From the IMG/VR virus record IMGVR_UViG_3300035670_000294, positions 1 through 51,845 of that record: a stretch of DNA of 51,845 nt, one strand, 5' to 3'. The DNA comes from a virus. A program made the translations under genes and the position numbers. Shown here in pieces: positions 33,128 to 41,195 of this stretch (its first letter is position 1; each line of letters opens with the position of its first letter). A model generated the notes under the pieces. The model saw only the letters and a program-made list of their open reading frames with translations. It had not been told where the DNA came from and made no database searches.

Positions 33128-33169
33128 TCAACCCCCTAATTTTTTTAAAGTGGTCGGGGTGTCCACTGC
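33128..33169 (-). promoter_or_regulatory. 42-bp leader element, copy 2
   Basis: A perfect copy of 30763-30804, lying about 35-75 bases before the ATG at 33094. It is preceded on the minus strand by a separate short hairpin (GCAGGA-loop-TCCTGC), as copy 1 is by GCCG-loop-CGGC. Flanking sequences otherwise differ, so the identity is not due to a recent large duplication. Confidence 0.65.
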
Positions 33170-33186
33170 AGGAAGACTCCTGCGGG

Positions 33187-33438
33187 TTAGGCTTCCATTC
33201 CATGACAATTGAAGTATTTATTATATATTTGAGCTGAAGACATACCTTCAACCCATTCAAGAGGAATATTTTTTATTATACAGTCAGTGTCATAGTTTGA
33301 ATTCATTCTCTCTAGTGTAAGATATTTTCTGCCTTCGATTCTTCTATATTTCCAAACTCCGGAATTTCCACCACAGTTGAAAATTTCTACTTTGATTTTT
33401 CTTACTGATTTTTTAGTTTTTGTTTTTAAAGTTTTCAT
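33187..33438 (-). CDS. Cassette gene 5: small basic protein
   Basis: 83 aa, Lys/Arg/Asn-rich, four Cys, with a strongly basic N-terminus (LKTKTKKSVRKIK). Own promoter and operator-like palindrome; a hairpin lies just downstream. Fifth of the independent cassettes and flanked upstream by element C. Family not recognised. Confidence 0.6.
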   Translation of the reverse strand: MKTLKTKTKKSVRKIKVEIFNCGGNSGVWKYRRIEGRKYLTLERMNSNYDTDCIIKNIPLEWVEGMSSAQIYNKYFNCHGMEA

Positions 33439-33506
33439 TGTCTTTACCTTCTTAAAAGTTTTGTTCTATATTTATTATCGAGTCTTTGACTCTTTAATAT
33501 AAAGTA

Positions 33507-33560
33507 ATAATAATTCCTTTTTATTTATTGTCAACAACTTTTTTTGGTAGATTGCCAAAA
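33507..33560 (-). promoter_or_regulatory. Regulon promoter 5 with upstream operator-like palindrome
   Basis: Minus strand: TTGACA (33534-33529), 16-nt spacer, TATTAT (33512-33507). TTTTGGCAATCTACCAAAA lies just upstream of the -35, the same half-sites as at promoter 4. Confidence 0.7.
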
Positions 33561-33654
33561 AATAATAAAAAAAGTAGGGTTTTTGGGGGGTGAAAATCTC
33601 TAAAAATTACTCTCAGATTCTGAAAAATTAGAGCAAGGGAATTTCAGCAAAATA

Positions 33655-33812
33655 TCACTATTTTTTTATGTAGTAAAAACTCATAGAATGCCTTGAAATG
33701 CCAGCACCGATTAGGTATACGACAGAGAATGCTTGTACTATAAAATATTTTTTGGACACTAGAGTTTATAAATCTCTATATATAGATAGTCTAGTGTCCA
33801 AATTTTTGTAGA
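33655..33812. repeat. Intergenic element copy C (inverted)
   Basis: Inverted relative to copies A and B. It contains TTGGACACTAGA...TCTAGTGTCCAA (33752-33802) around the TATATATAGAGATTTATA core, and on the minus strand AATCGGTGCTGGCA with GGCATTCTATGAG (33671-33712). The 401-bp gap 33439-33839 holds this element and promoter 5; no gene is visible. Confidence 0.75.
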
Positions 33813-33839
33813 TTTCTCCTGTAGAATCCCCTTGAAAAA

Positions 33840-34235
33840 CTATCCTTTTTTAATCAGTTTTACTAATTTTTCCCTGAGCCAATCCCGGGCGGCGGCATTT
33901 TGGTAGTGAGTTTTATTTATTCTGATTGTAAGAATCCCATGCTCAGCCAGCAGGTGTAAGTCTCTTTTATTCTCACTCTCTATTTTTTCCTGCGTGAAGT
34001 GGTTTGGGTGAGCGTCAATTTCAATTCCTATTTTGAGATTAACCAAATACAAATCAATCTCATAGCCATCAATTTTATAATTAGTTAGTACACGCCCGGC
34101 ATAAAAGCTTCTTAAAAAATAATAGAAGTTTTCTTCTTCCCTGCTCCTAAATAGTAAATGCTCCCGTTTAAATAACGTGTTTAGTACACTAATTAAACCC
34201 TCTCTAATGCTCTTCAAAAATGTCAATAGTCTCAT
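33840..34235 (-). CDS. DUF559 / Vsr-like endonuclease-fold protein
   Basis: 131 aa. YKIDGYEIDLYLVNLKIGIEID in two blocks gives the D and E-x-D residues of a PD-(D/E)XK-like core, and AEHGILTIRI follows as in DUF559/Vsr proteins. It overlaps the preceding gene by 32 bp. A role in DNA repair, recombination or host DNA attack is possible. Confidence 0.6.
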   Translation of the reverse strand: MRLLTFLKSIREGLISVLNTLFKREHLLFRSREEENFYYFLRSFYAGRVLTNYKIDGYEIDLYLVNLKIGIEIDAHPNHFTQEKIESENKRDLHLLAEHGILTIRINKTHYQNAAARDWLREKLVKLIKKG

Positions 34236-34920
34236 ACTTATTACTTATCTCCGATTGTTTTAATTTGTCCTTAATGCTCCCATTCAGCGAGTTAATAACG
34301 TGGGGAACATTAATAATAAATATATCGGTAAAGTCATAGAGTATATTGAGATATTCAATTATAATGGGAATTACGTTAGGGGTTCTTTTTAATCCAAGTA
34401 CATGGTTTTCCAGTGATTGGAAAAACACGTCAACCCACACCAAGAATTTATTAGCGAAGGTTTTATCCATCAAACCGGCATTCACACAGGAAAGTATATT
34501 AGTTGTAAATGATAGTCTATCACTGACAATATGCTTATGAATCACGTCAACCACTTCTTTATTAGACTTCAATAAAGAATTATTGTACAAATCGTCTATA
34601 AGAAGCTTCTCCATTGTGATTTTACCATTAAACATATAGTGAAATATAATCCCCCCGTAATCTCGATAAGTAGGATTCTTGATATACTTCGTATGTCGAA
34701 TAACGTCTTTAGTCGTCTCTAAGAGTGCAAAGACTTTATTATTGTTTATATAATTCTGTAGGAAGTTTTTAATAAATCTGATTTCAAGTTTATTACTAAC
34801 CCAAATCAAAATTAGTACACTTCTATTTATTAGCAGGCTCTTAACCCACCATAGGAAGATTGTAGTGATTAATATCTCTAGAATATATCTTTGTAGAATG
34901 AATTGAAAGTAGTGATTCAC
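34204..34920 (-). CDS. 238-aa protein with N-terminal membrane segment
   Basis: Starts at a GTG overlapping the previous stop (GTGA). Hydrophobic residues about 8-40 form one or two membrane helices; the remainder is helical and probably cytoplasmic. It pairs with the membrane protein just upstream. Function not recognised. Confidence 0.5.
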   Translation of the reverse strand: MNHYFQFILQRYILEILITTIFLWWVKSLLINRSVLILIWVSNKLEIRFIKNFLQNYINNNKVFALLETTKDVIRHTKYIKNPTYRDYGGIIFHYMFNGKITMEKLLIDDLYNNSLLKSNKEVVDVIHKHIVSDRLSFTTNILSCVNAGLMDKTFANKFLVWVDVFFQSLENHVLGLKRTPNVIPIIIEYLNILYDFTDIFIINVPHVINSLNGSIKDKLKQSEISNKYETIDIFEEH

Positions 34921-35213
34921 AAATTTAACCTGCTCTTCATATACTCTATAAACAAGTACAATAACTCTCCTAAGATAATCAATATCTTATTTGCATGAAT
35001 TATTAAGATTGAGAATAGAAACATCAAAATCATAGAAACAATATAATAGGGAATTTCAGTAAGATAAAAATTCTCTATTCTATAAACCTTCAATTCTTTA
35101 CTAAAAGCTTCCTTGATAGTGATTGGTACATTGACGACTGTCATGAGTAACAGTACATAGAAATTAAAGAAAGCATTTTCTTTTTCAAATAGTTTTTTAA
35201 AAATATCTTTCAT
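34917..35213 (-). CDS. 98-aa two-helix membrane protein
   Basis: Hydrophobic segments at about 16-34 and 52-84 with charged termini. Coupled by ATGA to the dCTP deaminase gene and by GTGA to the next gene. A holin is conceivable, but so is a membrane exclusion protein. Confidence 0.5.
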   Translation of the reverse strand: MKDIFKKLFEKENAFFNFYVLLLMTVVNVPITIKEAFSKELKVYRIENFYLTEIPYYIVSMILMFLFSILIIHANKILIILGELLYLFIEYMKSRLNL

Positions 35214-35731
35214 GGTTTAAAATCCTTCCATAGCATACTGCCTTGAATTCCTTGATTGTCTTGATACTTTCCCGATTTATAATTTGTTATTTCACCTTCT
35301 AAGGTGTGAAAGAAGATTTGGCATATTTCAACGTTAGCATAAATCCGTAAAGGTTGCAAGACAGAAATTTCTAAAGTCCAGAATCCCTTGAAACCCACGT
35401 CACCGAATCCTGCCGTTATGTGAACAAACATTCCAAGCCTACCAATGGAAGACCTGCCCTCTATCATCGGTACAAGGTTTCTTGTTTCTGTATGCTCCAA
35501 TGTCCTTCCAAGATAAAGTTTATTAGGGGATAGAATGAGACCGTCTTTAGGAATAAATAACGTCTTAGTTTCATTGTTTGCTTTCATATCCAAGAAATTA
35601 TTTTTATAAACCAATAGCTCGTTATGCAATCTTAGATTATACGAATTAGGATTGATTTGAGATTCAGAATAAGGCGTTATTTTAATGTCACTGCCTAACC
35701 TCTGTTTAATTTCGCTTCCTGTGAGTATCAC
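35210..35731 (-). CDS. dcd: dCTP deaminase family protein
   Basis: 173 aa. LTGSEIKQRLG at the start and the central EGRSSIGRLGMFVHITAGFG with DVGFKGFWTLEI are the signature of trimeric dCTP deaminases and dUTPase relatives; the catalytic Glu and the SSxxR-like nucleotide loop can be placed. It would feed dUTP/dTTP synthesis, or limit dUTP, during phage replication. GTG start. Confidence 0.85.
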   Translation of the reverse strand: MILTGSEIKQRLGSDIKITPYSESQINPNSYNLRLHNELLVYKNNFLDMKANNETKTLFIPKDGLILSPNKLYLGRTLEHTETRNLVPMIEGRSSIGRLGMFVHITAGFGDVGFKGFWTLEISVLQPLRIYANVEICQIFFHTLEGEITNYKSGKYQDNQGIQGSMLWKDFKP

Positions 35732-35732
35732 G

Positions 35733-35903
35733 TTATATCTCCTCTAAGAAGTCTTTTAATTCGTCTGGAATAGATTTAAATTCATTTTTAGAATTGTCTA
35801 TCTTAACCAATATATAAAGATTCCTAATCCTATCTAAGTACACGAATTTTATTTCAGAGAAATAAACCTTAATCCCTTCTACAATTATAAATTGAGATTT
35901 CAC
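35733..35903 (-). CDS. 56-aa protein between lipoprotein and dCTP deaminase
   Basis: The GTG at 35903 overlaps the previous stop (GTGA) and has a GGGGG site, so it is preferred to the in-frame GTG at 35918. Beta strands then an acidic helix. Unknown function. Confidence 0.5.
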   Translation of the reverse strand: MKSQFIIVEGIKVYFSEIKFVYLDRIRNLYILVKIDNSKNEFKSIPDELKDFLEEI

Positions 35904-36625
35904 AAATAACCCCCGCACAAAGTCATATAATACTTTTTTATTTCAAAACTCATGTCCTTATTATAATGAATCGCGTCATTAGGAAGCATATTATCAATAG
36001 ACGCTCTTCCATCTGAATCAATAGTAAAGAGAGGGGCAGGGTCAATATAACAATCGACTAAAGATTTCATGTACTCATTAACCCTGTCTTTATTCCTATT
36101 GGCATAGTCAGCACGTGTGGGGTGTATCCCTATTGCATGTACTTTTACGTTATGCCACTTCGCTCTAATCTGATTCACAAGGTCTTTATTCGTCTTGTTA
36201 ATAACGTCAACCGAAATCGCCCGTAATAGCCCATTCCCGTCGTTTGTCGCAATAAGAACGGTTTCTGGAATTGTCTTGATTATATTCAACTGCTCTATGT
36301 AGTCGCATGACGTGTTGCCCGATATTGCATAACTAAAAGATTCACTACCTAAGAAGCCTTCATAACGTGTCGAAATATCCATCGTTGAATCCCCTACAAT
36401 AATCGTCTTGTAATTCCCTGTCTTGGATACTTTAGAGTAGTATTCATTATTAGAGAATAAAATATTCTGACTGCCGTAATGAGTACGGCAATCATTAGTA
36501 TTAATATTGTAGGCTATGACATATAACGCATTGAGAGCCTTCTTCCTTTCATCCTTTTTCTTGGACTCAGAATCAAAAAGAGTACATTGAATTAGTAGTA
36601 ATAATAAAAAGATTATTCTAAACAC
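35900..36625 (-). CDS. SGNH/GDSL-type hydrolase-like lipoprotein
   Basis: 241 aa. A signal peptide MFRIIFLLLLLIQC ends in a lipobox-like LIQC. TIIVGDSTMD provides the GDS block I Ser, ATNDGNG is a block III-like Asn, and DAIHYN provides the Asp-x-x-His pair. These give an SGNH esterase fold, although the overall similarity is weak. It is encoded right after the fibre gene. As an outer-surface lipoprotein it could alter host receptors; as a virion enzyme it could act on glycans. Confidence 0.55.
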   Translation of the reverse strand: MFRIIFLLLLLIQCTLFDSESKKKDERKKALNALYVIAYNINTNDCRTHYGSQNILFSNNEYYSKVSKTGNYKTIIVGDSTMDISTRYEGFLGSESFSYAISGNTSCDYIEQLNIIKTIPETVLIATNDGNGLLRAISVDVINKTNKDLVNQIRAKWHNVKVHAIGIHPTRADYANRNKDRVNEYMKSLVDCYIDPAPLFTIDSDGRASIDNMLPNDAIHYNKDMSFEIKKYYMTLCGGYL

Positions 36626-36626
36626 G

Positions 36627-38363
36627 TTATTTAATCCTCATATAAAAAATCGCAGTGACAGTGTCGGGTCTGGTGGTTTTACCGACACGGGGTGTGCCGT
36701 ATTGATTATCTGCTATTATTAATGTGCCAGATTGAGATGCTATTCCAGTCTGCCCATTGTCTGACGTATAAATTGGACTAAACGAAGTTTCAGTCCCGGT
36801 AGTTCCAGTTCGGATATTTATTTTATGCCCTTGAAATTGATTCACCAACCTACTTTGTGCGGTTTCGCCAGCCCCTAAAAACGTTGGTTGAGGTGACTCG
36901 ACCCCCGTAGTGTTTTCGGTCGAGTTTATTAATTCTATTGTACTGGTTTTGAGAGGGGAGTAATACTCAGTAATAGTCGCAGTATAAAATTTTGTCTCGT
37001 TGGTTGTCGCGTTTGTCTGGCTACCTAATTTATTTTCGTTGTACTCTGTCGCGTCTGTTAAATCCTTAGTAAGTCTTACAAATCTATAGGGATATTTAGA
37101 GATGATAGTTTGCTCAGAGTCAAACCACTGCGGGAATGGTTGACCTAATGGGATTGAATCCACTTCTAAAACTTCCTTCCAATCTCTCTCCTTGCCCGAT
37201 TTGAAACTAATAACAGTGTCCATTATAGACCCAGCCGCTTTTGTTTTAAAGCTTCCAATCACCCGATAATTAGTCAAACCTGAGATTGTCAGATAATAGC
37301 CATTCTTAGACGCGTTATACGCTGCTATGCCTGCCGACCATCCATTATCGCCATACATCGGATTGTACTTAATAACCTCTGAATCTGTTGTCACTGCCGC
37401 CGCCGTTCCAGTTGACCCGTGGTTAGTTTTAATTCTCTCATAGACTGCCCATGTACCGCTTGCCCCGCCTGTGATTGTAGCAACAGATTCAAATTCATAA
37501 GTAGATGTAAAATTCCCACCTGTAATTTTGAATACACCATTAACTCCGTTGTTTCCTGTGATTACAAGAATTTTATTATTATGATTTCCTACAGTACCCG
37601 AAGCCACTGTCAGTGTCTTTGTAGTTCCAGACCCCGTGATAGAAGTTATTGTGCCGGTCGCTCCCGATACAGCACCCTCTCCGTATAACGTGTAGTAAGC
37701 CTCTCCATCGGGGTTGACTACAATAAGATATTGATTGTACGCGTCAAGTGCTTCTCTACCATTTAAAAGAGAATCCGACAAAGCAAGTGTCGTGTCGCTA
37801 TCCACTTGGATATTTTTATAAGACACGTTATACACACCAGCAAGGACAGTAGGGGGAAGTGACGTGGTATTAAATGACAACCCGCCAGAAATCATGCCTA
37901 AAGAACCCGATTCAAATGAGTCAAGTCTCTCAGCTAAAAATTGTCTTCTTTTAAAAGCCTCTGCACTTCCTATGTCTGAGTTAAATGCGACTTGGAGAGT
38001 GAGTGACGTGTCACTTGAAATATTTGTGACTTCTCTATACTCATTAGCTGTCGCGGATATAAAATCCCCGATAGACAATTCGCTTGTAAAAGCCGTTCCA
38101 GACCCTGTGACTGTAACCCCACTTGATGTTATTGTACCAGTCAAAGTCACGTCATCTCCTGTAAAATACTTTGCCCCGTGTCTTCTTGACGCTTCGCCTA
38201 TCATCTTTGATAGACCGTAAATATTTCTATAAATCTTTAGAAGTGATTGAGTGTTTATATCCACTTCCATAATGTCACCAGCACCATTTAGATTGTCCGA
38301 AATCGGGAAACTATCTTGTATAAACTCGCTTAACTGAGCTGCCGTTCTTGATATTACTGCCAT
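36627..38363 (-). CDS. Tail fibre-like / receptor-binding structural protein
   Basis: 578 aa, last gene of the baseplate operon, very rich in Gly, Thr, Ser and Asn with repeated beta motifs such as SGVTVTGSGTAF and ITSITGSGTTKTLTV. This composition and position are typical of fibres. The C-terminal region around TRPDTVTAIFYMRIK ends like a trimerising tip. No chaperone gene follows. Confidence 0.65.
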   Translation of the reverse strand: MAVISRTAAQLSEFIQDSFPISDNLNGAGDIMEVDINTQSLLKIYRNIYGLSKMIGEASRRHGAKYFTGDDVTLTGTITSSGVTVTGSGTAFTSELSIGDFISATANEYREVTNISSDTSLTLQVAFNSDIGSAEAFKRRQFLAERLDSFESGSLGMISGGLSFNTTSLPPTVLAGVYNVSYKNIQVDSDTTLALSDSLLNGREALDAYNQYLIVVNPDGEAYYTLYGEGAVSGATGTITSITGSGTTKTLTVASGTVGNHNNKILVITGNNGVNGVFKITGGNFTSTYEFESVATITGGASGTWAVYERIKTNHGSTGTAAAVTTDSEVIKYNPMYGDNGWSAGIAAYNASKNGYYLTISGLTNYRVIGSFKTKAAGSIMDTVISFKSGKERDWKEVLEVDSIPLGQPFPQWFDSEQTIISKYPYRFVRLTKDLTDATEYNENKLGSQTNATTNETKFYTATITEYYSPLKTSTIELINSTENTTGVESPQPTFLGAGETAQSRLVNQFQGHKINIRTGTTGTETSFSPIYTSDNGQTGIASQSGTLIIADNQYGTPRVGKTTRPDTVTAIFYMRIK

Positions 38364-38381
38364 TATTAATGTACTCCTTTT

Positions 38382-39047
38382 CTATGTACTAAAAAAATAT
38401 ATTACTTTAAAATTGTTTACACTTGGATAAGCCACTTCTAATAAATAAGCCGATTCCAGAGGGCTTTCTTGCAATACAAAAGGGGTTGGCTCAAACTGCT
38501 CTGCCAATCCCAAATAGATATTATAATAAACAGGAATCAAAGGTTGTAAATAAGTGACAATCCTTTCCAACTGCTCATGAGTAGGCTCGACATTTAAATC
38601 AATATAAATGGCACCCTTTGGAATCTGCTCGTCTTTGGTAGGGTCATAAATATTGTACTCTAAAGTCGCGTTAGTCTGAATCGTTGACGACTCAATCCTG
38701 AATGCCCCCAAGAAGATATTTCCTTTATAGACACTACTATCCCCACCTAGTACATTATCTATAAAAGGCTTGTAAATATCTACAAAGACTGGCAAATTCT
38801 TATGAGTATAGAAGGCAGTCTGAACCTTGGCGACTTTATCCCTGTCAGTGTCGCCAATTGAGATATATGCTCCAACATTCTCTCCAAGCATATCTATTGA
38901 TTGAGTTCTTTCGGGAGTGTATGAATAACGCAAGTCTTTAATTTTGTTTAGGAAGAAATTATAATTATCGTATAGTTTATTTTTAAGATTTGTCCATGTA
39001 CCACCATAATCACTAAAGACTTGAGGGAGCCAACCTGAATTTATCAT
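38382..39047 (-). CDS. Tail protein I-like baseplate protein
   Basis: 221 aa, immediately after baseplate J, the usual place of P2 gpI-type proteins. It has FDIYKPFIDNVLGGD-like and PTHEQLERIVTYLQPLIPV segments, the latter frequent in this family. It probably joins the wedge to the fibre. Confidence 0.65.
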   Translation of the reverse strand: MINSGWLPQVFSDYGGTWTNLKNKLYDNYNFFLNKIKDLRYSYTPERTQSIDMLGENVGAYISIGDTDRDKVAKVQTAFYTHKNLPVFVDIYKPFIDNVLGGDSSVYKGNIFLGAFRIESSTIQTNATLEYNIYDPTKDEQIPKGAIYIDLNVEPTHEQLERIVTYLQPLIPVYYNIYLGLAEQFEPTPFVLQESPLESAYLLEVAYPSVNNFKVIYFFST

Positions 39048-40567
39048 GACGTTATCTCCTCTACTAAGATTGATGTTATTGATGAAATGTAACCGTTATC
39101 CATAGACACGTCTGAAGACGGGGTTAATATTTTTATATAGTCAATTCCATCAACGAAATTGATAGCTGAGTCAATGTCATAAGGTACACGAATCCATTCA
39201 TTAAAATTAATGAATGGGATAGAATCAAGAAGTTTAATAACCTGTGAAACGTCAGTCGTTTTATTTAGGTTTGTAGTCAATAGACTATAGGAATTAATTT
39301 GGTCTATCGCGTCATTCACTCCTAAAGAGTCATACGTATTTTGAATGTCGAAACCTAACTCATGAAATCTAAGTATAATAGCAGTCTGAATATACTTTTG
39401 GACATCTGAAAACGTGTACCCTTCAAAAACTTTTACTCTAATTCGATAAGTGACTGGTTGATAGTTTGGGTCGTTGACAGTCACTTCCACACTTTCAAGG
39501 GGTGAGCGAGCCTCTAAGTAATCTTTCACATCCTCTTTTAATTGTACTGTCGGACTTCCTCCTCCGCTTGGAATAATCCACACGTTGGCACCTAACAAAC
39601 CATTCTTTTCAACCTGAGCAAACAACACCCCGTCAACTTCTTTTGCCAGTGCTTCTCCTGTACTTTTATTGATAAAATAACCTGTGTTTCTAGCTGCGAC
39701 AATAGCGTTATTTTTAGCTTCCGATATTTTCTCCGCGTCCCTTCCTCCGGTGGCGTTTGACGGGTTAGTACACGTTGTAAAATATTGGTCTGTCCCGATA
39801 TAGTCTGTAATAGTGCCTGCTCCGACATTTGTATTAGAGCCTCCCCCCACGAGATAGGAAGCATAGACAGTTTGATTCGCCGTTGGAATAAACCCGAATT
39901 GTGTACCAACGTTATTTGCTCCACCTAAGACGATATATGAAGACCCGTCACTTCTGAAATATAACCTAAAGACTTTATCTGTTGCAAGGGAGTTTGAAAA
40001 ATTATTTACCCTTGTATATGTATCCGCACCTATTAACAAAGTAAATTCATCTTTTAGTACATCAACATCGGGCATTTCCAACTGTTGGAAGTTTGACCCG
40101 TCTGTCTGTCCTATATTGATTGAATCCTTTGTAGTCTGTTGATAAACTGTAATTGAAGTCTGAGTAGTGGACTGACTAAAAGTCACGTCATCCCTCGCCT
40201 CAAACCGTAAAGGCTCGCTTCCTGTGATTTCGGTTTGAAATATCAAATCATCTTTATTGATTGTGTAGTCATTGGAAGAAGTAGCAGCCGCGTCAACGTT
40301 AATTGTTAGGATTGTAGATGACGTTGATTTCCAGTCTAATTGATAATCAATTAGAGAAAGCACATCTTGCAAGATAGTCCTGTCATAAGCCGTTCTAATA
40401 AATAACGTGTTATAAATTGCATTGAGTACATTTGACAATACGTCAAACATTCCCGCCAGCATATATTTCCACCAAGGCGGGCTTTCCCTCAATTCTGAAT
40501 CTGAATCTATGTCATTGACGATAGAAATAAAATCTCTGTTGCTATAATTAAAAGGGGTTCTTTTCAT
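39044..40567 (-). CDS. Baseplate J-like wedge protein
   Basis: 507 aa with the baseplate J pattern: NAIYNTLFIRTAYDRTILQ near the start, GGRDAEKISEAKNNAI in the middle, and VKDYLEARSPLESVEVTVND followed by RIRVKVFEGYTFSDVQKYI. It forms the baseplate wedge of the contractile tail and is followed by tail protein I, as in P2 and Mu. Confidence 0.85.
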   Translation of the reverse strand: MKRTPFNYSNRDFISIVNDIDSDSELRESPPWWKYMLAGMFDVLSNVLNAIYNTLFIRTAYDRTILQDVLSLIDYQLDWKSTSSTILTINVDAAATSSNDYTINKDDLIFQTEITGSEPLRFEARDDVTFSQSTTQTSITVYQQTTKDSINIGQTDGSNFQQLEMPDVDVLKDEFTLLIGADTYTRVNNFSNSLATDKVFRLYFRSDGSSYIVLGGANNVGTQFGFIPTANQTVYASYLVGGGSNTNVGAGTITDYIGTDQYFTTCTNPSNATGGRDAEKISEAKNNAIVAARNTGYFINKSTGEALAKEVDGVLFAQVEKNGLLGANVWIIPSGGGSPTVQLKEDVKDYLEARSPLESVEVTVNDPNYQPVTYRIRVKVFEGYTFSDVQKYIQTAIILRFHELGFDIQNTYDSLGVNDAIDQINSYSLLTTNLNKTTDVSQVIKLLDSIPFINFNEWIRVPYDIDSAINFVDGIDYIKILTPSSDVSMDNGYISSITSILVEEITS

Positions 40568-40579
40568 TTTCTTGTACCT

Positions 40580-40960
40580 TTATATCTGAGCCTTTAGTAA
40601 TGATTTGTCTTTAAGTCTGAAATAATCAAATGTCAAGTCAATTTCTCCGTTATCCCTGCCGTCATCCGAAATCTCTATAGAATCGAATGGCACGGCTACC
40701 CTCTTGTCGTAAATTGAATTTGTGTCGTTATTGTACCTTCCTACACTTTCAATAAGAGATGTTCCGATTTGTACTAATAACAAAAGGGATATTCCCTGAG
40801 ATTCCATCTTAGAATATGCTGTCCCGTATCTTCGATTATAAGGTAAATCTCCTTGTACTTGTAATACTGCATGCTTGACGTTTTGGTCAATCGATTTATT
40901 AACCCCCTTGGAAGTAATATCCATGAAAGTCTCAAAACTAAAAGAATCTTCAAAACTCAT
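40580..40960 (-). CDS. gp25/W-like baseplate protein
   Basis: 126 aa in the position of the gp25-like wedge component between spike and baseplate J. It contains VKHAVLQVQGDLPYNRRYG, characteristic of this group's helical first part. ATGA overlap with the preceding gene. Confidence 0.6.
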   Translation of the reverse strand: MSFEDSFSFETFMDITSKGVNKSIDQNVKHAVLQVQGDLPYNRRYGTAYSKMESQGISLLLLVQIGTSLIESVGRYNNDTNSIYDKRVAVPFDSIEISDDGRDNGEIDLTFDYFRLKDKSLLKAQI

Positions 40961-41178
40961 ACTAAAGTACCTCCGTTTGAATTCGTTGAAACAACGGGAG
41001 CCCCTAAATTCCCTGTACCGGAAGATGTGAGAGATGACGCTTGTAAGCTAAATGTCTTGACCCACTTTTCCATTAGGTCAGCGAAATCTTGAGCCTTGGA
41101 AGAGGGAGTTGACGTGTTAGCAGTGTCATTAAAAAACGTTGTCAAATCTGAAATTAAAGTAGCTTTATCATTTGGCAT
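40957..41178 (-). CDS. 73-aa protein in the baseplate operon
   Basis: Amphipathic helical N-terminus (TLISDLTTFFNDTAN, then AQDFADLMEKWVKTF), Thr/Ser/Gly-rich C-terminus. Lies between spike and gp25-like genes and overlaps the latter. Perhaps a small tip or plug protein. Confidence 0.5.
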   Translation of the reverse strand: MPNDKATLISDLTTFFNDTANTSTPSSKAQDFADLMEKWVKTFSLQASSLTSSGTGNLGAPVVSTNSNGGTLV

Positions 41179-41195
41179 ATATTTATAAATCCTTT

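Noticed and set aside
33012-33260. 82-aa minus-strand ORF across the 42-bp leader
   Set aside because: It overlaps two better-supported genes and a structured leader, and has no SD.
6110-33812. CRISPR array or insertion-sequence reading of the dispersed repeats
   Set aside because: The three copies are far apart, imperfect, one is inverted, and there are no regular spacers or transposase genes.
37864-38220. 118-aa plus-strand ORF inside the fibre gene
   Set aside because: Reverse-frame shadow of a repetitive beta-rich gene.
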